In this document: piece by piece, positions 45,205 to 54,491 of the stretch
Position numbering within the stretch: the stretch's first letter is position 1
How the letters are laid out: each line of letters begins with the position of its first letter
Source: Chitinophaga sp. H8
GTDB taxonomy: Bacteria > Bacteroidota > Bacteroidia > Chitinophagales > Chitinophagaceae
Reading direction: 5' to 3'
DNA: 64,000 nt
Assembly: GCF_040567655.1 (NCBI RefSeq)
Contig: NZ_JBEXAC010000003.1
Location: forward strand, 186,001 to 250,000
The notes under the pieces: generated by a model
Databases searched by the model: none
What the model saw: only the letters and a program-made list of their open reading frames with translations
What the model was told of the DNA's origin: nothing
Made by a program: the position numbers and the translations under genes

Positions 45205-47100
45205 TTATAAGCTGATCACTTTAAATGCGGTGCGCCTGTTTTGTGCGCGTCCTTCTTCTGTTTCATTTCCTGCCAGCGGTTGGGTTTCGCCATAGCCGTG
45301 CGCAGTGAGACGGCCAGCTGCTATTCCTTTTTCTGTCAGGTAGTTAACTACTGCTTTGGCCCTGTTTTCTGAAAGCAGCAGGTTATCTTTATCGCTTCCT
45401 ACATTATCCGTATGGCCACTGATTTCTATTTTCATGGTAGGATTTTCCTTTAGCAGGCGGATGAGTTTTTCCAGTTCTGAAACAGAAGACGGCTTCAGTG
45501 CATATGCTTTTGAATCAAAGAAGATGTTGTGTAAAACAACACTGGCATTGGCTTCAATAGGCTGTAAAGGAATGTTTTTTTCAAAAGGTGTTTCCGGGTT
45601 TTTATCCTTCAGGGAAAAGTTATCTGAGTAGAACAGATAACCGCTTTTATTTACATTAAAAGCATAGTCTTTTCCTACAGGCAGAGGTACCAGGAAGTTG
45701 CCTTGCGGATCACTTTTTACTGTGCTCACAGTCAGTCCGTTCTGAAGATCGGTCAGCTCAATATTTGCAGGTATCCGTCCATTGGTTTTTACATCATACA
45801 CATAGCCTTTTACATACAAGGTTTGTAATGGTCTGGCTGCATCATACAATTCAAAACTGTATATATCCAGTGCTCCCCGGCTGTCGGCACGATCGGAGGC
45901 AAAGTAGGCGGTTTTACCATTAGCCGCCACGATCATACTCGCATCTTCATCAATGGTATTGATGGGATAACCCAGATTTACAGCCGGCCCCCAGCTGCCA
46001 TCGGGCTGCCGGCGGGAGTAAAAAAGATCCATGCCCCCAAATCCGGGGTGGGTATCAGATGCAAAGTAGAGGGTTTGATTATCTGCATGAATGAAGGGGG
46101 TGGTTTCTCTGCCGGGTGTATTGATGTTCGGGCCTAATCTTTCAGGCTCACTCCATTTTCCATTGGGTTGGTAATGGCTCATAAAGATATCAGCCCCATT
46201 ATCTGCTGTTTCCCGGACAAAGTAAAGCGTTTGTTTATCCGGAGAAAGGCAGGGCTGTGATTCCCAGGCACGTGTATTAATAGGCGCACCTATGTTTTGT
46301 GGTTCCTGCCATCCGTCTTTCGTTTTCAGTGCATAGTAAATATCACAGCTGCCAAATCCGCGGGGGAACTCACATCCGGTAAATACGAGCATGGTACCAT
46401 CCTGGGAAATATTTTGTGCACCTTCATTAAAAGCAGTATTGATGGGTTCTCCCATATCTGTTGCCGGGAGCCATCCGGAGCTGTCGCGTTGCGACAGAAA
46501 AAAGTCTTCGTTCCTGCCATTTACGCGGCGGGTAAAAACCAGGGTATTGCCATCAATGGTGATAGAAGGAAAGTATTCCGGATCCTTGCTATTGATGGCA
46601 TTACCTAAGTTATGTGGCTGAAAGGGCACCTGGGTGGCGGCTGCTTTTACGGCAAATTCATAGTTGCTTTTTAGTTTGTCGGCCACAGGATTTTTCCGCT
46701 TGGTAGTTTGCAGATAGGTATTAATTAACTGCAATGCACCTGCGAAATTTCCTGTACCGGCCATTGCCCGGCAATAGGATAGCATGGCTGGTTTTAATGC
46801 TGTGGTATCCAGTTGTTTAAGTTTTTCAAAATATTGCACTGCCTCCGGATACTTTTTTAGTTGTACACAGGTAATTCCCAGCTGGCCATAGGCATCTACA
46901 AAATTAGGCGCGATAGTAATGGCTGCCTGCAGGTAGCGGACTGCTTCTTCCATCTGGTAGTTGCCGATAGCAGTTACAGCATTATCGAAGCTGGCTTTAG
47001 CTTTTTTAGGAGCGTTATCATAAGTGACCACCTGTGCCCGCATATGCAGGCATGATAACAGGCAACCGGTCAATAACAGGGCAAGTTTGTTCATAGTCAT
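45205..47100 (-). CDS. OmpA-family protein with TPR, beta-propeller and CarboxypepD_reg domains (PorE-like)
   Basis: This 631-aa exported protein has, in order, a signal peptide, TPRs at about 25-125, WD40-like/PD40 blades at about 165-405 (YFASDTHPGFGGMDLFYSRR, YFASDRADSRGALDIYS), a carboxypeptidase-regulatory-like domain at 415-500 and a C-terminal OmpA peptidoglycan-binding domain at 525-631 (FFDSKAYALKP, SGHTDNVGSDKDN, AQNRRTAF). This is the domain order known for PorE, a T9SS component binding peptidoglycan. Many Bacteroidota paralogs share it, so PorE itself is not proved. LLLTGC in the signal could be a lipobox, but a hydrophobic stretch follows. Confidence 0.85.
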   Translation of the reverse strand: MTMNKLALLLTGCLLSCLHMRAQVVTYDNAPKKAKASFDNAVTAIGNYQMEEAVRYLQAAITIAPNFVDAYGQLGITCVQLKKYPEAVQYFEKLKQLDTTALKPAMLSYCRAMAGTGNFAGALQLINTYLQTTKRKNPVADKLKSNYEFAVKAAATQVPFQPHNLGNAINSKDPEYFPSITIDGNTLVFTRRVNGRNEDFFLSQRDSSGWLPATDMGEPINTAFNEGAQNISQDGTMLVFTGCEFPRGFGSCDIYYALKTKDGWQEPQNIGAPINTRAWESQPCLSPDKQTLYFVRETADNGADIFMSHYQPNGKWSEPERLGPNINTPGRETTPFIHADNQTLYFASDTHPGFGGMDLFYSRRQPDGSWGPAVNLGYPINTIDEDASMIVAANGKTAYFASDRADSRGALDIYSFELYDAARPLQTLYVKGYVYDVKTNGRIPANIELTDLQNGLTVSTVKSDPQGNFLVPLPVGKDYAFNVNKSGYLFYSDNFSLKDKNPETPFEKNIPLQPIEANASVVLHNIFFDSKAYALKPSSVSELEKLIRLLKENPTMKIEISGHTDNVGSDKDNLLLSENRAKAVVNYLTEKGIAAGRLTAHGYGETQPLAGNETEEGRAQNRRTAFKVISL

Positions 47101-47138
47101 ACAGTCCTTGCCAAAATAACGAAATAAAGCGCAGACTA

Positions 47139-47762
47139 TTATGGCACGTGTATGTACTTATGTATCTGGAGAGAAAGTTCCCATTGGGGATTTTCCTTGA
47201 TGTAATCGATGATAAGTGGGGTAATTTCAGCCGCACGATCCCATTCGGGTTGGAGATATAGTTTACAATGTTTGTTTGCCTGTGCGGCATATTTTTCTGC
47301 CCAGGCAAAGTCAGACTTGTTGAAGATCACCACTTTCAGTTCATGCGCCTGCTTGCAGATGTCGGGCAGGGGGGCTTTGAATTTTTTTGGAGATAGGGTA
47401 ATCCAGTCCCAGCTACCACTTAATGGAGAAGAACCGGATGTTTCCATATGCGTTTGGAATCCTTTCTTATGCAGGGATTTGCATAAAGTATCGAGGTTGT
47501 GCATAAGGGGTTCACCACCGGTAATCACAGCAATACGCCCTGGATAAGCAGCAGCTTCACTTACGATTTCTTCCACCGGAATCACGGGATGTTTGCTGGC
47601 ATCCCAGCTATCTTTCACATCGCACCAGTGGCAGCCTACATCACAGCCGGCCAGCCGTATAAAATATGCTGCTTTGCCCTGGTGAAAACCTTCTCCCTGT
47701 ATGGTATAGAAGCTTTCCATCACTGGCAGGGTACCTGCTGTATATGTTGTTAAAGTTGTCAT
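47139..47762 (-). CDS. queE: 7-carboxy-7-deazaguanine synthase
   Basis: From ATG 47762 (47771 is also possible) this is 207 aa. It is a radical SAM enzyme: three Cys in GCDVGCHWC as CX3CX2C, SFYTIQGEGFHQGKAAYFIRL before it and TGGEPLMH after it. QueE converts 6-carboxytetrahydropterin, the QueD product, to 7-carboxy-7-deazaguanine. It precedes the PorE-like gene on the same strand without evident functional link. queD, folE and tgt are elsewhere in the window. Confidence 0.93.
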   Translation of the reverse strand: MTTLTTYTAGTLPVMESFYTIQGEGFHQGKAAYFIRLAGCDVGCHWCDVKDSWDASKHPVIPVEEIVSEAAAYPGRIAVITGGEPLMHNLDTLCKSLHKKGFQTHMETSGSSPLSGSWDWITLSPKKFKAPLPDICKQAHELKVVIFNKSDFAWAEKYAAQANKHCKLYLQPEWDRAAEITPLIIDYIKENPQWELSLQIHKYIHVP

Positions 47763-47787
47763 TTCACACAAAGTTCACAAAAAAACA

Positions 47788-47832
47788 CCGCAATACGAGA
47801 TCCGGGTTTTGTACCCGCAGCTTGTATTGCGG
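47788..47832 (-). terminator. Terminator after folD
   Basis: CCGCAATAC (47788-47796) pairs with GTATTGCGG (47824-47832), with an inner CGGGT/ACCCG pairing; the minus-strand continuation TGTTTTTTTGTG gives a T tail. Confidence 0.7.
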
Positions 47833-47840
47833 ATGATTTT

Positions 47841-48728
47841 TTAATTCATATTCACTTTCTGGCCTATAGCTGCGTGATAGGTATTTTTCAATAGTGCTGC
47901 TATCGTCATTGGGCCTACACCACCTGGTACCGGGGTGATAAAGCTACATTTGGGCGCTACTTCATCAAATTTTACATCTCCCAGGAGGCGGAATCCGCTT
48001 TTCTTGCTAGCATCAGCTACACGGTTAATACCCACATCCACTATCACGGCTCCTTCCTTTACCATATCGGCGGTAACAAAATTGGGCTTACCTATAGCAG
48101 CCACAATAATATCTGCCTGCAGGCAAATCTCTTTCAGATTAGTGGTTTGTGAATGGCAAAGCGTAACGGTACAATTGCCGGGATTGGCACTGCGGCTTAA
48201 TAATATACTTACCGGAGTACCTACTATGTGGCTGCGGCCTATTACCACTGCATGTTTACCTTTGGTAGGTATCTGGTAATGTTCCAGCAGCAGCATAATA
48301 CCATAGGGGGTAGCAGGAACGAAAGTAGGCAGGCCACTCACCATTTTTCCTACGTTCATGGGATGAAAACCATCTACATCTTTGCTGGGATCAATGGTGT
48401 TGATCACCAATTCTTCGTTGATATGCTTTGGCAGGGGCAATTGTACCAATATGCCGTCTACGTCTGCATTTTCGTTCAGCATGGTAATATGATCCAACAG
48501 ATGCTTTTCAGAGATCTGTTCATCAAAGCGCAGTAAGGTAGAATTATAGCCGATTTCCGCACAGGATTTCACCTTTGAAGCCACGTAGGTTTCGCTTGCA
48601 CCGTTATTACCTACCAGGATAGCTGCCAGATGGGGTGTTTTTTTTCCAGCGGCCTTTAATTCAGCCACTTTTGTAGCTAATTGGGCTTTAATAGCCTCAG
48701 AAACTAGTTTACCGTCTAAAATTTGCAT
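47841..48728 (-). CDS. folD: Bifunctional methylenetetrahydrofolate dehydrogenase / cyclohydrolase
   Basis: From ATG 48728 this is 295 aa with [17 protein letters not shown], the active-site Lys segment [41 protein letters not shown] and the NADP loop [15 protein letters not shown]. FolD interconverts methylene- and formyl-tetrahydrofolate. The long upstream ORF to 48881 has no family similarity. A TACCTTTG -7-like element (48739-48732) ends 3 bp before the ATG, implying an almost leaderless message. Confidence 0.95.
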   Translation of the reverse strand: MQILDGKLVSEAIKAQLATKVAELKAAGKKTPHLAAILVGNNGASETYVASKVKSCAEIGYNSTLLRFDEQISEKHLLDHITMLNENADVDGILVQLPLPKHINEELVINTIDPSKDVDGFHPMNVGKMVSGLPTFVPATPYGIMLLLEHYQIPTKGKHAVVIGRSHIVGTPVSILLSRSANPGNCTVTLCHSQTTNLKEICLQADIIVAAIGKPNFVTADMVKEGAVIVDVGINRVADASKKSGFRLLGDVKFDEVAPKCSFITPVPGGVGPMTIAALLKNTYHAAIGQKVNMN

Positions 48729-48870
48729 GTGCAAAGGTAAGAATAAATGCTTGATTTGAGAGGGGAAAAGGGAGCTAAGTATATAATTACAGATAATAAT
48801 TGTATCGGCTGTATGATCAGCAATCAGGGGGATAATTGTATAAAGCCGGGATGGGGGAAGACTCCGGCAC

Positions 48871-48978
48871 AAGTTCCGCAAAACAAGTTCCCTGCTTTCA
48901 TATTAATAAGATGAATGGAACTTGTTTTGCGCTGGGCCATGCCCGGAATGAACTTGTTTAAATAATAATGTGGAACTT
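48871..48978. repeat. Inverted-repeat cluster of GGAACTT words
   Basis: AAGTTCC at 48871-48877 and 48885-48891, GGAACTT at 48917-48923 and 48972-48978, and GAACTT at 48950. A perfect 14-bp inverted pair GCAAAACAAGTTCC/GGAACTTGTTTTGC spans 48878-48930 with a 25-nt loop. It lies in the pckA-folD gap, downstream of pckA and upstream of folD. Role unknown. Confidence 0.6.
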
Positions 48979-49001
48979 ACAAGGCTAAAACTCTAATATA
49001 A

Positions 49002-50603
49002 TCAAATTTTCGGAGCTGCAGCTAAAATTTCTTTCTCTGCCTCGGAAGCATATTTCTCAAAATTGCGGATGAACTGGCTGGCCAGGTCTTTGGCTTGCTT
49101 ATCATACGCTTTTTTGTCTTCCCAGGTATTGCGCGGATCCAGTACATCGGCAGGAACGCCAGGGCATGTTTCCGGCTGTGCAAAACCAAATATCGGATGA
49201 TCAGTGTAGGCCACTTTATTCAGCGAACCACTTAGTGCTGCCGAAATCATAGCCCTGGTGTAGCTTAATTTGATCCGTTTTCCGGTTCCATAAGCCCCAC
49301 CTGTCCATCCGGTGTTCACCAACCACACATTTACCTTGTGTTTACGCATTCTTTCACCCAGCATCTGTGCATATTTAGCAGGATGTAGTGGGAGGAATGG
49401 CGCGCCAAAACAGGCACTGAAAGTTGACTTAGGTTCGGTAACGCCCGCCTCTGTTCCCGCTACTTTGGCTGTATATCCGGAGATAAACTGATACATAGCC
49501 TGGCCGGGGGAGAGACGTGATATGGGAGGTAATACTCCATAAGCGTCGCAGGTAAGAAAGAAAATGTTTTTGGGGATACCGCCAATGGATGGTTCCATTG
49601 CATTGTCAATGTAATGAAGGGGGTAGGATACCCGGGTATTTTCTGTAATGCTTTTATCAGCATAGTTTACCCGGTTGGTTTCAGGATAGAATGTGATATT
49701 TTCCAGTAAGGCACCTTCCCGCACAGCGTGAAAAATCTGTGGTTCTTTTTCCTCACTGAGATCGATACATTTCGCATAGCAGCCGCCTTCGAAGTTAAAA
49801 ACCCCGTTGCTGGTCCAGCCATGTTCATCATCACCTATTAATTTGCGTTCCGGATCCGCACTCAGTGTGGTCTTTCCGGTGCCGCTCAGGCCAAAGAATA
49901 CGGCCGTGTCTCCATCCTGCCCAATGTTAGCAGAACAGTGCATGCTTAAAACCCCCTTATCGTGTGGTAATACATAGTTCAGGATGGTAAAGATGCCCTT
50001 TTTAACTTCTCCGGTATAAGCGGAGCCGCCGATAAGGATCATTTTTTTACTAAAGCTGATCACAGAGAAGTTATGCTGCCGGGTACCGTCTGTAGCCGGG
50101 TCCGCAAAACAGCCAGGGGCCTGTATAATGGTCCAGTCTGTATGCAGGTATTCCAGCTCTTCTTCTGTAGGGCGTAGGAACATATTATACGCGAAAAGGC
50201 TGGCCCAGGGTGTTTCGGTAACTACCCTGATATTCAGACGGTAGTCATTGTCCGCACAGGCGTAACAATCGCGCATCCATACTTCTTTACCACTCAGATA
50301 GGTGGTAATCCTGGTATAAAGCTTATCAAAGGTCTCGTCGGAAATGGGGAGGTTAAAATCATTCCAGTTGACAGTAGTAGCAGTCAGCTCATCTTTTACT
50401 ATAAACTTATCCTTCGGAGACCTGCCGGTAAATTCACCGGTGTTGATGGCAAGGGCGCCAGTGTCGGTCAGTACTCCCTGATTTCTGGTCAGTGTTTGTG
50501 ATACCAGTACTTCGGGAGATAATTGAAAATGCACATTCGACGCGTCCACTATTCCCAAATCTCTAAGGTCGGAGATAGGATTCCTTACGCTGCTCATTTG
50601 CAT
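49002..50603 (-). CDS. pckA: ATP-dependent phosphoenolpyruvate carboxykinase
   Basis: This 533-aa enzyme converts oxaloacetate to PEP with ATP, opening gluconeogenesis. Motifs are GEFTGRSPKDKF, the P-loop-like GLSGTGKTTLSAD at 238-250, GDDEHGWT and TGWTGGAYGTGKRI. Length fits the ATP-type enzyme. A consensus promoter lies about 25 bp upstream. Confidence 0.97.
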   Translation of the reverse strand: MQMSSVRNPISDLRDLGIVDASNVHFQLSPEVLVSQTLTRNQGVLTDTGALAINTGEFTGRSPKDKFIVKDELTATTVNWNDFNLPISDETFDKLYTRITTYLSGKEVWMRDCYACADNDYRLNIRVVTETPWASLFAYNMFLRPTEEELEYLHTDWTIIQAPGCFADPATDGTRQHNFSVISFSKKMILIGGSAYTGEVKKGIFTILNYVLPHDKGVLSMHCSANIGQDGDTAVFFGLSGTGKTTLSADPERKLIGDDEHGWTSNGVFNFEGGCYAKCIDLSEEKEPQIFHAVREGALLENITFYPETNRVNYADKSITENTRVSYPLHYIDNAMEPSIGGIPKNIFFLTCDAYGVLPPISRLSPGQAMYQFISGYTAKVAGTEAGVTEPKSTFSACFGAPFLPLHPAKYAQMLGERMRKHKVNVWLVNTGWTGGAYGTGKRIKLSYTRAMISAALSGSLNKVAYTDHPIFGFAQPETCPGVPADVLDPRNTWEDKKAYDKQAKDLASQFIRNFEKYASEAEKEILAAAPKI

Positions 50604-50629
50604 AAAGCAAGATTGTTTTGGTGTAAAAG

Positions 50630-50659
50630 CAAATCTAGCGATTTTTTGATATTTTCAAA
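50630..50659 (-). promoter_or_regulatory. Promoter for pckA
   Basis: Minus strand: TTTG (50659-50656), 18 bp, TAGATTTG (50637-50630), 26 bp before the start codon. Close to the Bacteroidota consensus. Confidence 0.6.
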
Positions 50660-50825
50660 TTTTATAGGTGTTGCACCATTCAAATTTAGAAAATATATTG
50701 TTTTGATAGGGCGGTAGGTGAAATATTTCAATGTACATCGATTTCATTACACGAATATCTAAGCAGTTGACGTGATTTACAGATGGTTAATATACCATTA
50801 CTATAGGGTAAATGGATATCAGAGG

Positions 50826-51022
50826 AGCTATTAGCCTTTAGCTGTTAGCTTTTAGCCTTTGTAAGGGACGCCAACGGGGGAGCTTGGAGCTTCGAGTTAC
50901 CAGTTTTATGCTTTTGTAATGGCAATCTCTTCGCTGCATTTGCCAATAGCTAACTGCTAAAAGCTAATAACTCTACCTCCGCTGCATTGGCTAACAGCTA
51001 ACAGCTAATAGCTAATAGCTTT
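50826..51022. repeat. TTAGCTN repeat, forward array and two inverted arrays with core
   Basis: Forward units at 50826-50859 (AGCTATTAGCCTTTAGC, then GTTAGCTTTTAGCC). Inverted copies follow at 50932-50969 (CGCTGCATTTGCCAATAGC, ACTGCTAAAAGCTAATAA) and 50980-51022 (CGCTGCATTGGCTAACAGC, then GCTAATAGCTAATAGC). The gap pckA-pepP (50604-51093) holds this and promoters, no gene. Confidence 0.85.
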
Positions 51023-51093
51023 TTTGCCAGTTGCCTATTTTCCTGTAGGTTTGGTGCCTCAATCGCCATTAATTTATTCTTTAAATATACAAT

Positions 51094-52383
51094 ATGAAGA
51101 ATTTGCCATTGGACCAGCAGCTCTTTATCAGGAACCGCCAGCGTTTTGTTGCCAAAATGCAACCACATGCCATTGCCATTATCAATTCAAATGATGAGTT
51201 GCCCACTAATGGGGATGCATTACACAAATTCAAGCAAAACTCCGACTTATACTGGCTTACGGGAATAGACCAGGAAGATACCATCGTGGTATTGTTTCCC
51301 GATAACCCGGATCCCAAATACCGCGAAGTATTAGTGCTGGTAAGGCCTAATGAGTTGAAGGAAAAGTGGGATGGACACCGCCTGCGTAAAAATGAAGCAT
51401 TTGACATTTCAGGGATGGGTACCGTGGTGTGGCTGGATACCCTGGATGGCTTGTTACAGCAGTGGATCAATGATGCGGAAACGATTTACCTCAATAGCAA
51501 TGAAAACAACCGTAAGGCCAGCCTGGTGCCGGTAAGGGATTACCGCTATGCGGCAGCAATGAGAGAACGTTATCCCCTGCATAATTATGCAAGGGCTGCC
51601 AGAATCTTTAAAGAACTGAGAGCGGTAAAAACAGCAGAAGAAGCTAAAGTGATTCAGCAGGCCTGTGATATTACGGAAAAGGCATTCCGCCGCTTGCTGC
51701 AATTTATTAAGCCTGGTGTATGGGAGCATGAAATTCATGCGGAGATCATGCATGAATTCCTGCGCAACCGCTCTGCAGGGGAGGCATATGGATCTATTAT
51801 TGCTTCGGGCGATCGGGCACGTACGCTTCACTATGTATCCAATAACCAGGAATGTAAGGATGGGGAACTGATTCTGATGGACTTTGGGGCAGAATACGGC
51901 GGCTATAATGCTGACCTTACCCGTACCGTGCCGGTAAACGGGAAATTCTCTCCCCGTCAGCGCCAGGTATATGATGCCTGTCTGCACCTGCATATGTATG
52001 CCAAATCTATCCTCCGTCCGGGTATTACGATCGCAAAATATCATGAAATGGTAGGAGAGGAAGCAACCAAGGCATTTGTAAAACTGGGTCTGATTACCGA
52101 AGCCGACGTTAAAAACCAGGATCCGGAAAATATGGCCTACCGCAAATACCTGTATCATGGCATTTCCCACCACCTGGGAGTGGATGTACACGATCTGGGG
52201 CCCTCTTTCTACCAGCCTATTCCGGAGGGCGCTGTACTGACCATTGAACCAGGTATTTATATTGAAGAAGAGAAAATGGGGATCCGTATTGAAAATAATA
52301 TCTGGCTAACCGCTGCCGGCAATGTGGATTTCATGAAAAATATACCTATTACGGCCGACGAAATAGAAGCATTAATGAAGTAA
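51094..52383 (+). CDS. pepP: Xaa-Pro aminopeptidase (aminopeptidase P)
   Basis: This 429-aa M24 metallopeptidase removes an N-terminal residue before proline. The AMP_N domain covers about residues 5-140; the pita-bread domain has metal ligands Asp263 and Asp274 (MDFGAEYGGYNADLTR), the His in HGISHHLGVDVHD, Glu in TIEPGIYIEE and the final Glu in RIENNIWLT. Length is standard. It is probably a single gene ending at a structured element. Confidence 0.94.
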   Translation: MKNLPLDQQLFIRNRQRFVAKMQPHAIAIINSNDELPTNGDALHKFKQNSDLYWLTGIDQEDTIVVLFPDNPDPKYREVLVLVRPNELKEKWDGHRLRKNEAFDISGMGTVVWLDTLDGLLQQWINDAETIYLNSNENNRKASLVPVRDYRYAAAMRERYPLHNYARAARIFKELRAVKTAEEAKVIQQACDITEKAFRRLLQFIKPGVWEHEIHAEIMHEFLRNRSAGEAYGSIIASGDRARTLHYVSNNQECKDGELILMDFGAEYGGYNADLTRTVPVNGKFSPRQRQVYDACLHLHMYAKSILRPGITIAKYHEMVGEEATKAFVKLGLITEADVKNQDPENMAYRKYLYHGISHHLGVDVHDLGPSFYQPIPEGAVLTIEPGIYIEEEKMGIRIENNIWLTAAGNVDFMKNIPITADEIEALMK

Positions 52384-52390
52384 TAATGTC

Positions 52391-52492
52391 GGGGGCTGGC
52401 AAAAAAGGGAATTCCTGCCCAGGCAGGTGATGATAAAGTGATATGGAAACGTATCTTAGCACCTTCATTCCTTTTTTAGTCAGCCCCTTTTA
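52391..52492 (+). terminator. Large branched hairpin after pepP, before pssA
   Basis: GGGGCTG (52392-52398) pairs with CAGCCCC (52481-52487), the stem continuing through AAAAAAGGGAAT/ATTCCTTTTTT with bulges. A second perfect hairpin CCTGCC-CA-GGCAGG (52414-52427) sits near the 5' side. TTTT follows at 52488. It may be a terminator, or a structured leader for pssA, which starts 16 bp later. Confidence 0.6.
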
Positions 52493-52506
52493 GTAACAGG
52501 CTATCA

Positions 52507-53280
52507 ATGAAACAACTACCTAACATCCTTACCCTTGGCAATCTTTTTTGTGGTGCCCTGGCTATTATCTGCATATTACATGCGCCGCAGTATATTGCTG
52601 AATTTAACGGTACAGAATATACGATTACTAATCCTGCGCCGGTATATTGGGCGTCTGTACTGGTAGTACTGGCTGCGGTATTTGATTTTTTTGATGGACT
52701 GGCTGCCCGCTGGCTGGGATTACAGTCGCCGATGGGCAAAGAACTGGATTCCCTGGCAGATGTGGTAAGCTTTGGCCTGGTACCGGGTATGATCTTGTTC
52801 CGCCTGCTGCGCAGCGCCTATTTTCAAATGCCGGACGTATTTGATGTGTCCTACATTAACCTGGCTCCTGCATTACTGGTGCCCTGCTTTGCGGCCTACC
52901 GGCTGGCAAAGTTTAACCTGGATACCCGGCAGTCCGAAAATTTCATCGGCATGCCTACCCCTCCGGTAGGATTGCTGGCAGCGTCTTTTCCCCTGATTGT
53001 ACTATATAATCCTTTTAACCTGGCGCATTGGCTGCAAAACATATGGGTATTATATATCATTATAGCCTTGTTATGTTACCTCATGGTGGCAGAAATTCCG
53101 ATGCTCAGCCTGAAATTTAAAAAGCTGAAAGATCCGGGCAACTGGCCCCGGTATGTTTTAGTAGTGCTGACGCTGATCAGCATACCTGTTTTGAAGTACG
53201 CAACGGTGCCATTTATATTCACCGTTTATGTAGTATTATCGCTGATAGCACCTCCTAAAACCGGGGTGGTTAATCCCTGA
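52507..53280 (+). CDS. pssA: CDP-diacylglycerol-serine O-phosphatidyltransferase
   Basis: This 257-aa membrane enzyme has the CDP-alcohol phosphotransferase motif, DG-x2-AR-x8-G-x3-D-x3-D, in DFFDGLAARWLGLQSPMGKE followed by LDSLAD. About six to seven transmembrane segments cover the rest. It makes phosphatidylserine, the precursor of phosphatidylethanolamine. Start MKQLPNILTLGNLFCG is the family N-terminus. It starts 16 bp after the branched hairpin. Confidence 0.93.
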   Translation: MKQLPNILTLGNLFCGALAIICILHAPQYIAEFNGTEYTITNPAPVYWASVLVVLAAVFDFFDGLAARWLGLQSPMGKELDSLADVVSFGLVPGMILFRLLRSAYFQMPDVFDVSYINLAPALLVPCFAAYRLAKFNLDTRQSENFIGMPTPPVGLLAASFPLIVLYNPFNLAHWLQNIWVLYIIIALLCYLMVAEIPMLSLKFKKLKDPGNWPRYVLVVLTLISIPVLKYATVPFIFTVYVVLSLIAPPKTGVVNP

Positions 53281-53318
53281 AGATGAAGATTAATGGCTCA
53301 TCTTTCATTATTAATTAT

Positions 53319-53326
53319 TAGGTTTG
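53319..53326 (+). promoter_or_regulatory. -7 promoter element for purS
   Basis: TAGGTTTG fits TAnnTTTG and lies 19 bp before the purS ATG; no clear -33. Confidence 0.4.
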
Positions 53327-53345
53327 CGACAAAATTTTAAAAACA

Positions 53346-53591
53346 ATGACTTTTACTGCACATATCAATGTGATGCCACTGAAAGAATTATTGGATCCGC
53401 AAGGCAAAGCGGTAATGAGTGGCCTTAAGAACTTAGGCATGGGCCAGGTGCATGATGTGAGAATTGGTAAGCACATCACTTTGCAGATAGATGCGGCCAC
53501 CAAAGAAGAAGCGCAGCAAATCGCTGAATCAGCTTGTCAGAAACTGCTGGCTAACCAGGTAATGGAATCTTTTGAAGTTCATATTCAATAG
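53346..53591 (+). CDS. purS: Phosphoribosylformylglycinamidine synthase subunit PurS
   Basis: This 81-aa protein shows the PurS pattern VMPLKELLDPQGKAVMSGL, NLGMGQVHDVRIGKHITLQI and ESFEVHIQ. PurS bridges PurQ and small PurL to channel ammonia in purine synthesis. Length is standard. purQ and purL are not nearby, unlike in Bacillus where the three are contiguous. Confidence 0.88.
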   Translation: MTFTAHINVMPLKELLDPQGKAVMSGLKNLGMGQVHDVRIGKHITLQIDAATKEEAQQIAESACQKLLANQVMESFEVHIQ

Positions 53592-53666
53592 CAGCTATTG
53601 GCCATTCAGTCATGAGCGGCGGGTATCCCATTGCTCATGACTGCCGGCTCCGGCTCATTTTTCTTA

Positions 53667-54338
53667 ATGTCCAAGCTTTACATCGTTCCTTCTCCCATCG
53701 GCAATCTGGCCGATATTACTTACCGGGCCGTTAAAGTCCTGGAAGAGGTGGAGCTGATCCTGGCAGAAGATACCCGCACTTCCGGTGTATTGCTAAAACA
53801 CTACCAGATCAATAAACCCGTTACGCCTTACCATCAGCACAATGAACATAAAGTGCTGCAACACCTGGTGCAGCAGATACAGGCTGGCAAAACCATGGCC
53901 CTGCTTACTGATGCGGGTACGCCAGGGGTGTCTGATCCCGGTTATCTGCTGGTACGCGAGTGTATCCGTGCAGGTGTGCCGGTGGAATGCCTGCCAGGTG
54001 CTACGGCTTTTGTGCCTGCACTAGTAAACAGCGGGATACCCATGAACCGGTTTGCTTTTGAAGGTTTTCTGCCTCCTAAAAAAGGACGGCATACCCTGCT
54101 TACACAACTGGCACAGGAAGAACGTACCATTATTTTCTACGAATCACCACATCGCCTGGTAAAGACCCTGCAGGATTTTATACAGTACTTCGGGCCAGAC
54201 CGCCCCTGCTGCGTAAGCCGGGAGCTCTCCAAAATGTTTGAAGAAAATAAACGTGGCAGCCTCCAGGAAGTACATGACTACTTCCAGGAAAAAGGTGTGA
54301 AAGGCGAAATCGTAGTAGTAATTGAAGGGCTTCCGTAG
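53667..54338 (+). CDS. rsmI: 16S rRNA (cytidine-1402-2'-O)-methyltransferase
   Basis: From ATG 53667 this is 223 aa. It has KLYIVPSPIGNLADITYRA, LAEDTRTSG, LLTDAGTPGVSDPG, LPGATAFVPALVNSG and YESPHRLVKTL, the tetrapyrrole-methylase-fold RsmI set. It methylates the 2'-O of C1402, the same nucleotide that RsmH modifies. ATG 53631 would add 12 unconserved residues. Confidence 0.95.
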   Translation: MSKLYIVPSPIGNLADITYRAVKVLEEVELILAEDTRTSGVLLKHYQINKPVTPYHQHNEHKVLQHLVQQIQAGKTMALLTDAGTPGVSDPGYLLVRECIRAGVPVECLPGATAFVPALVNSGIPMNRFAFEGFLPPKKGRHTLLTQLAQEERTIIFYESPHRLVKTLQDFIQYFGPDRPCCVSRELSKMFEENKRGSLQEVHDYFQEKGVKGEIVVVIEGLP

Positions 54339-54491
54339 CATATCACCCTCTCCGCTAACCTTTTTCATTTCAGCTGTTGCATCCCGTATCTTGCTGCCGC
54401 ATCATTTGCCAGCCATCAATAATTGCCTGCTATCGCCTGCCAACTATGGAAATTGTCCTAATTTAGCGCCCGGAATCAAAATATTTTAAGG

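Noticed and set aside
48729..48881. N-terminal extension of folD
   Set aside because: The extra sequence is AT-rich upstream DNA; FolD begins at MQILDGK.
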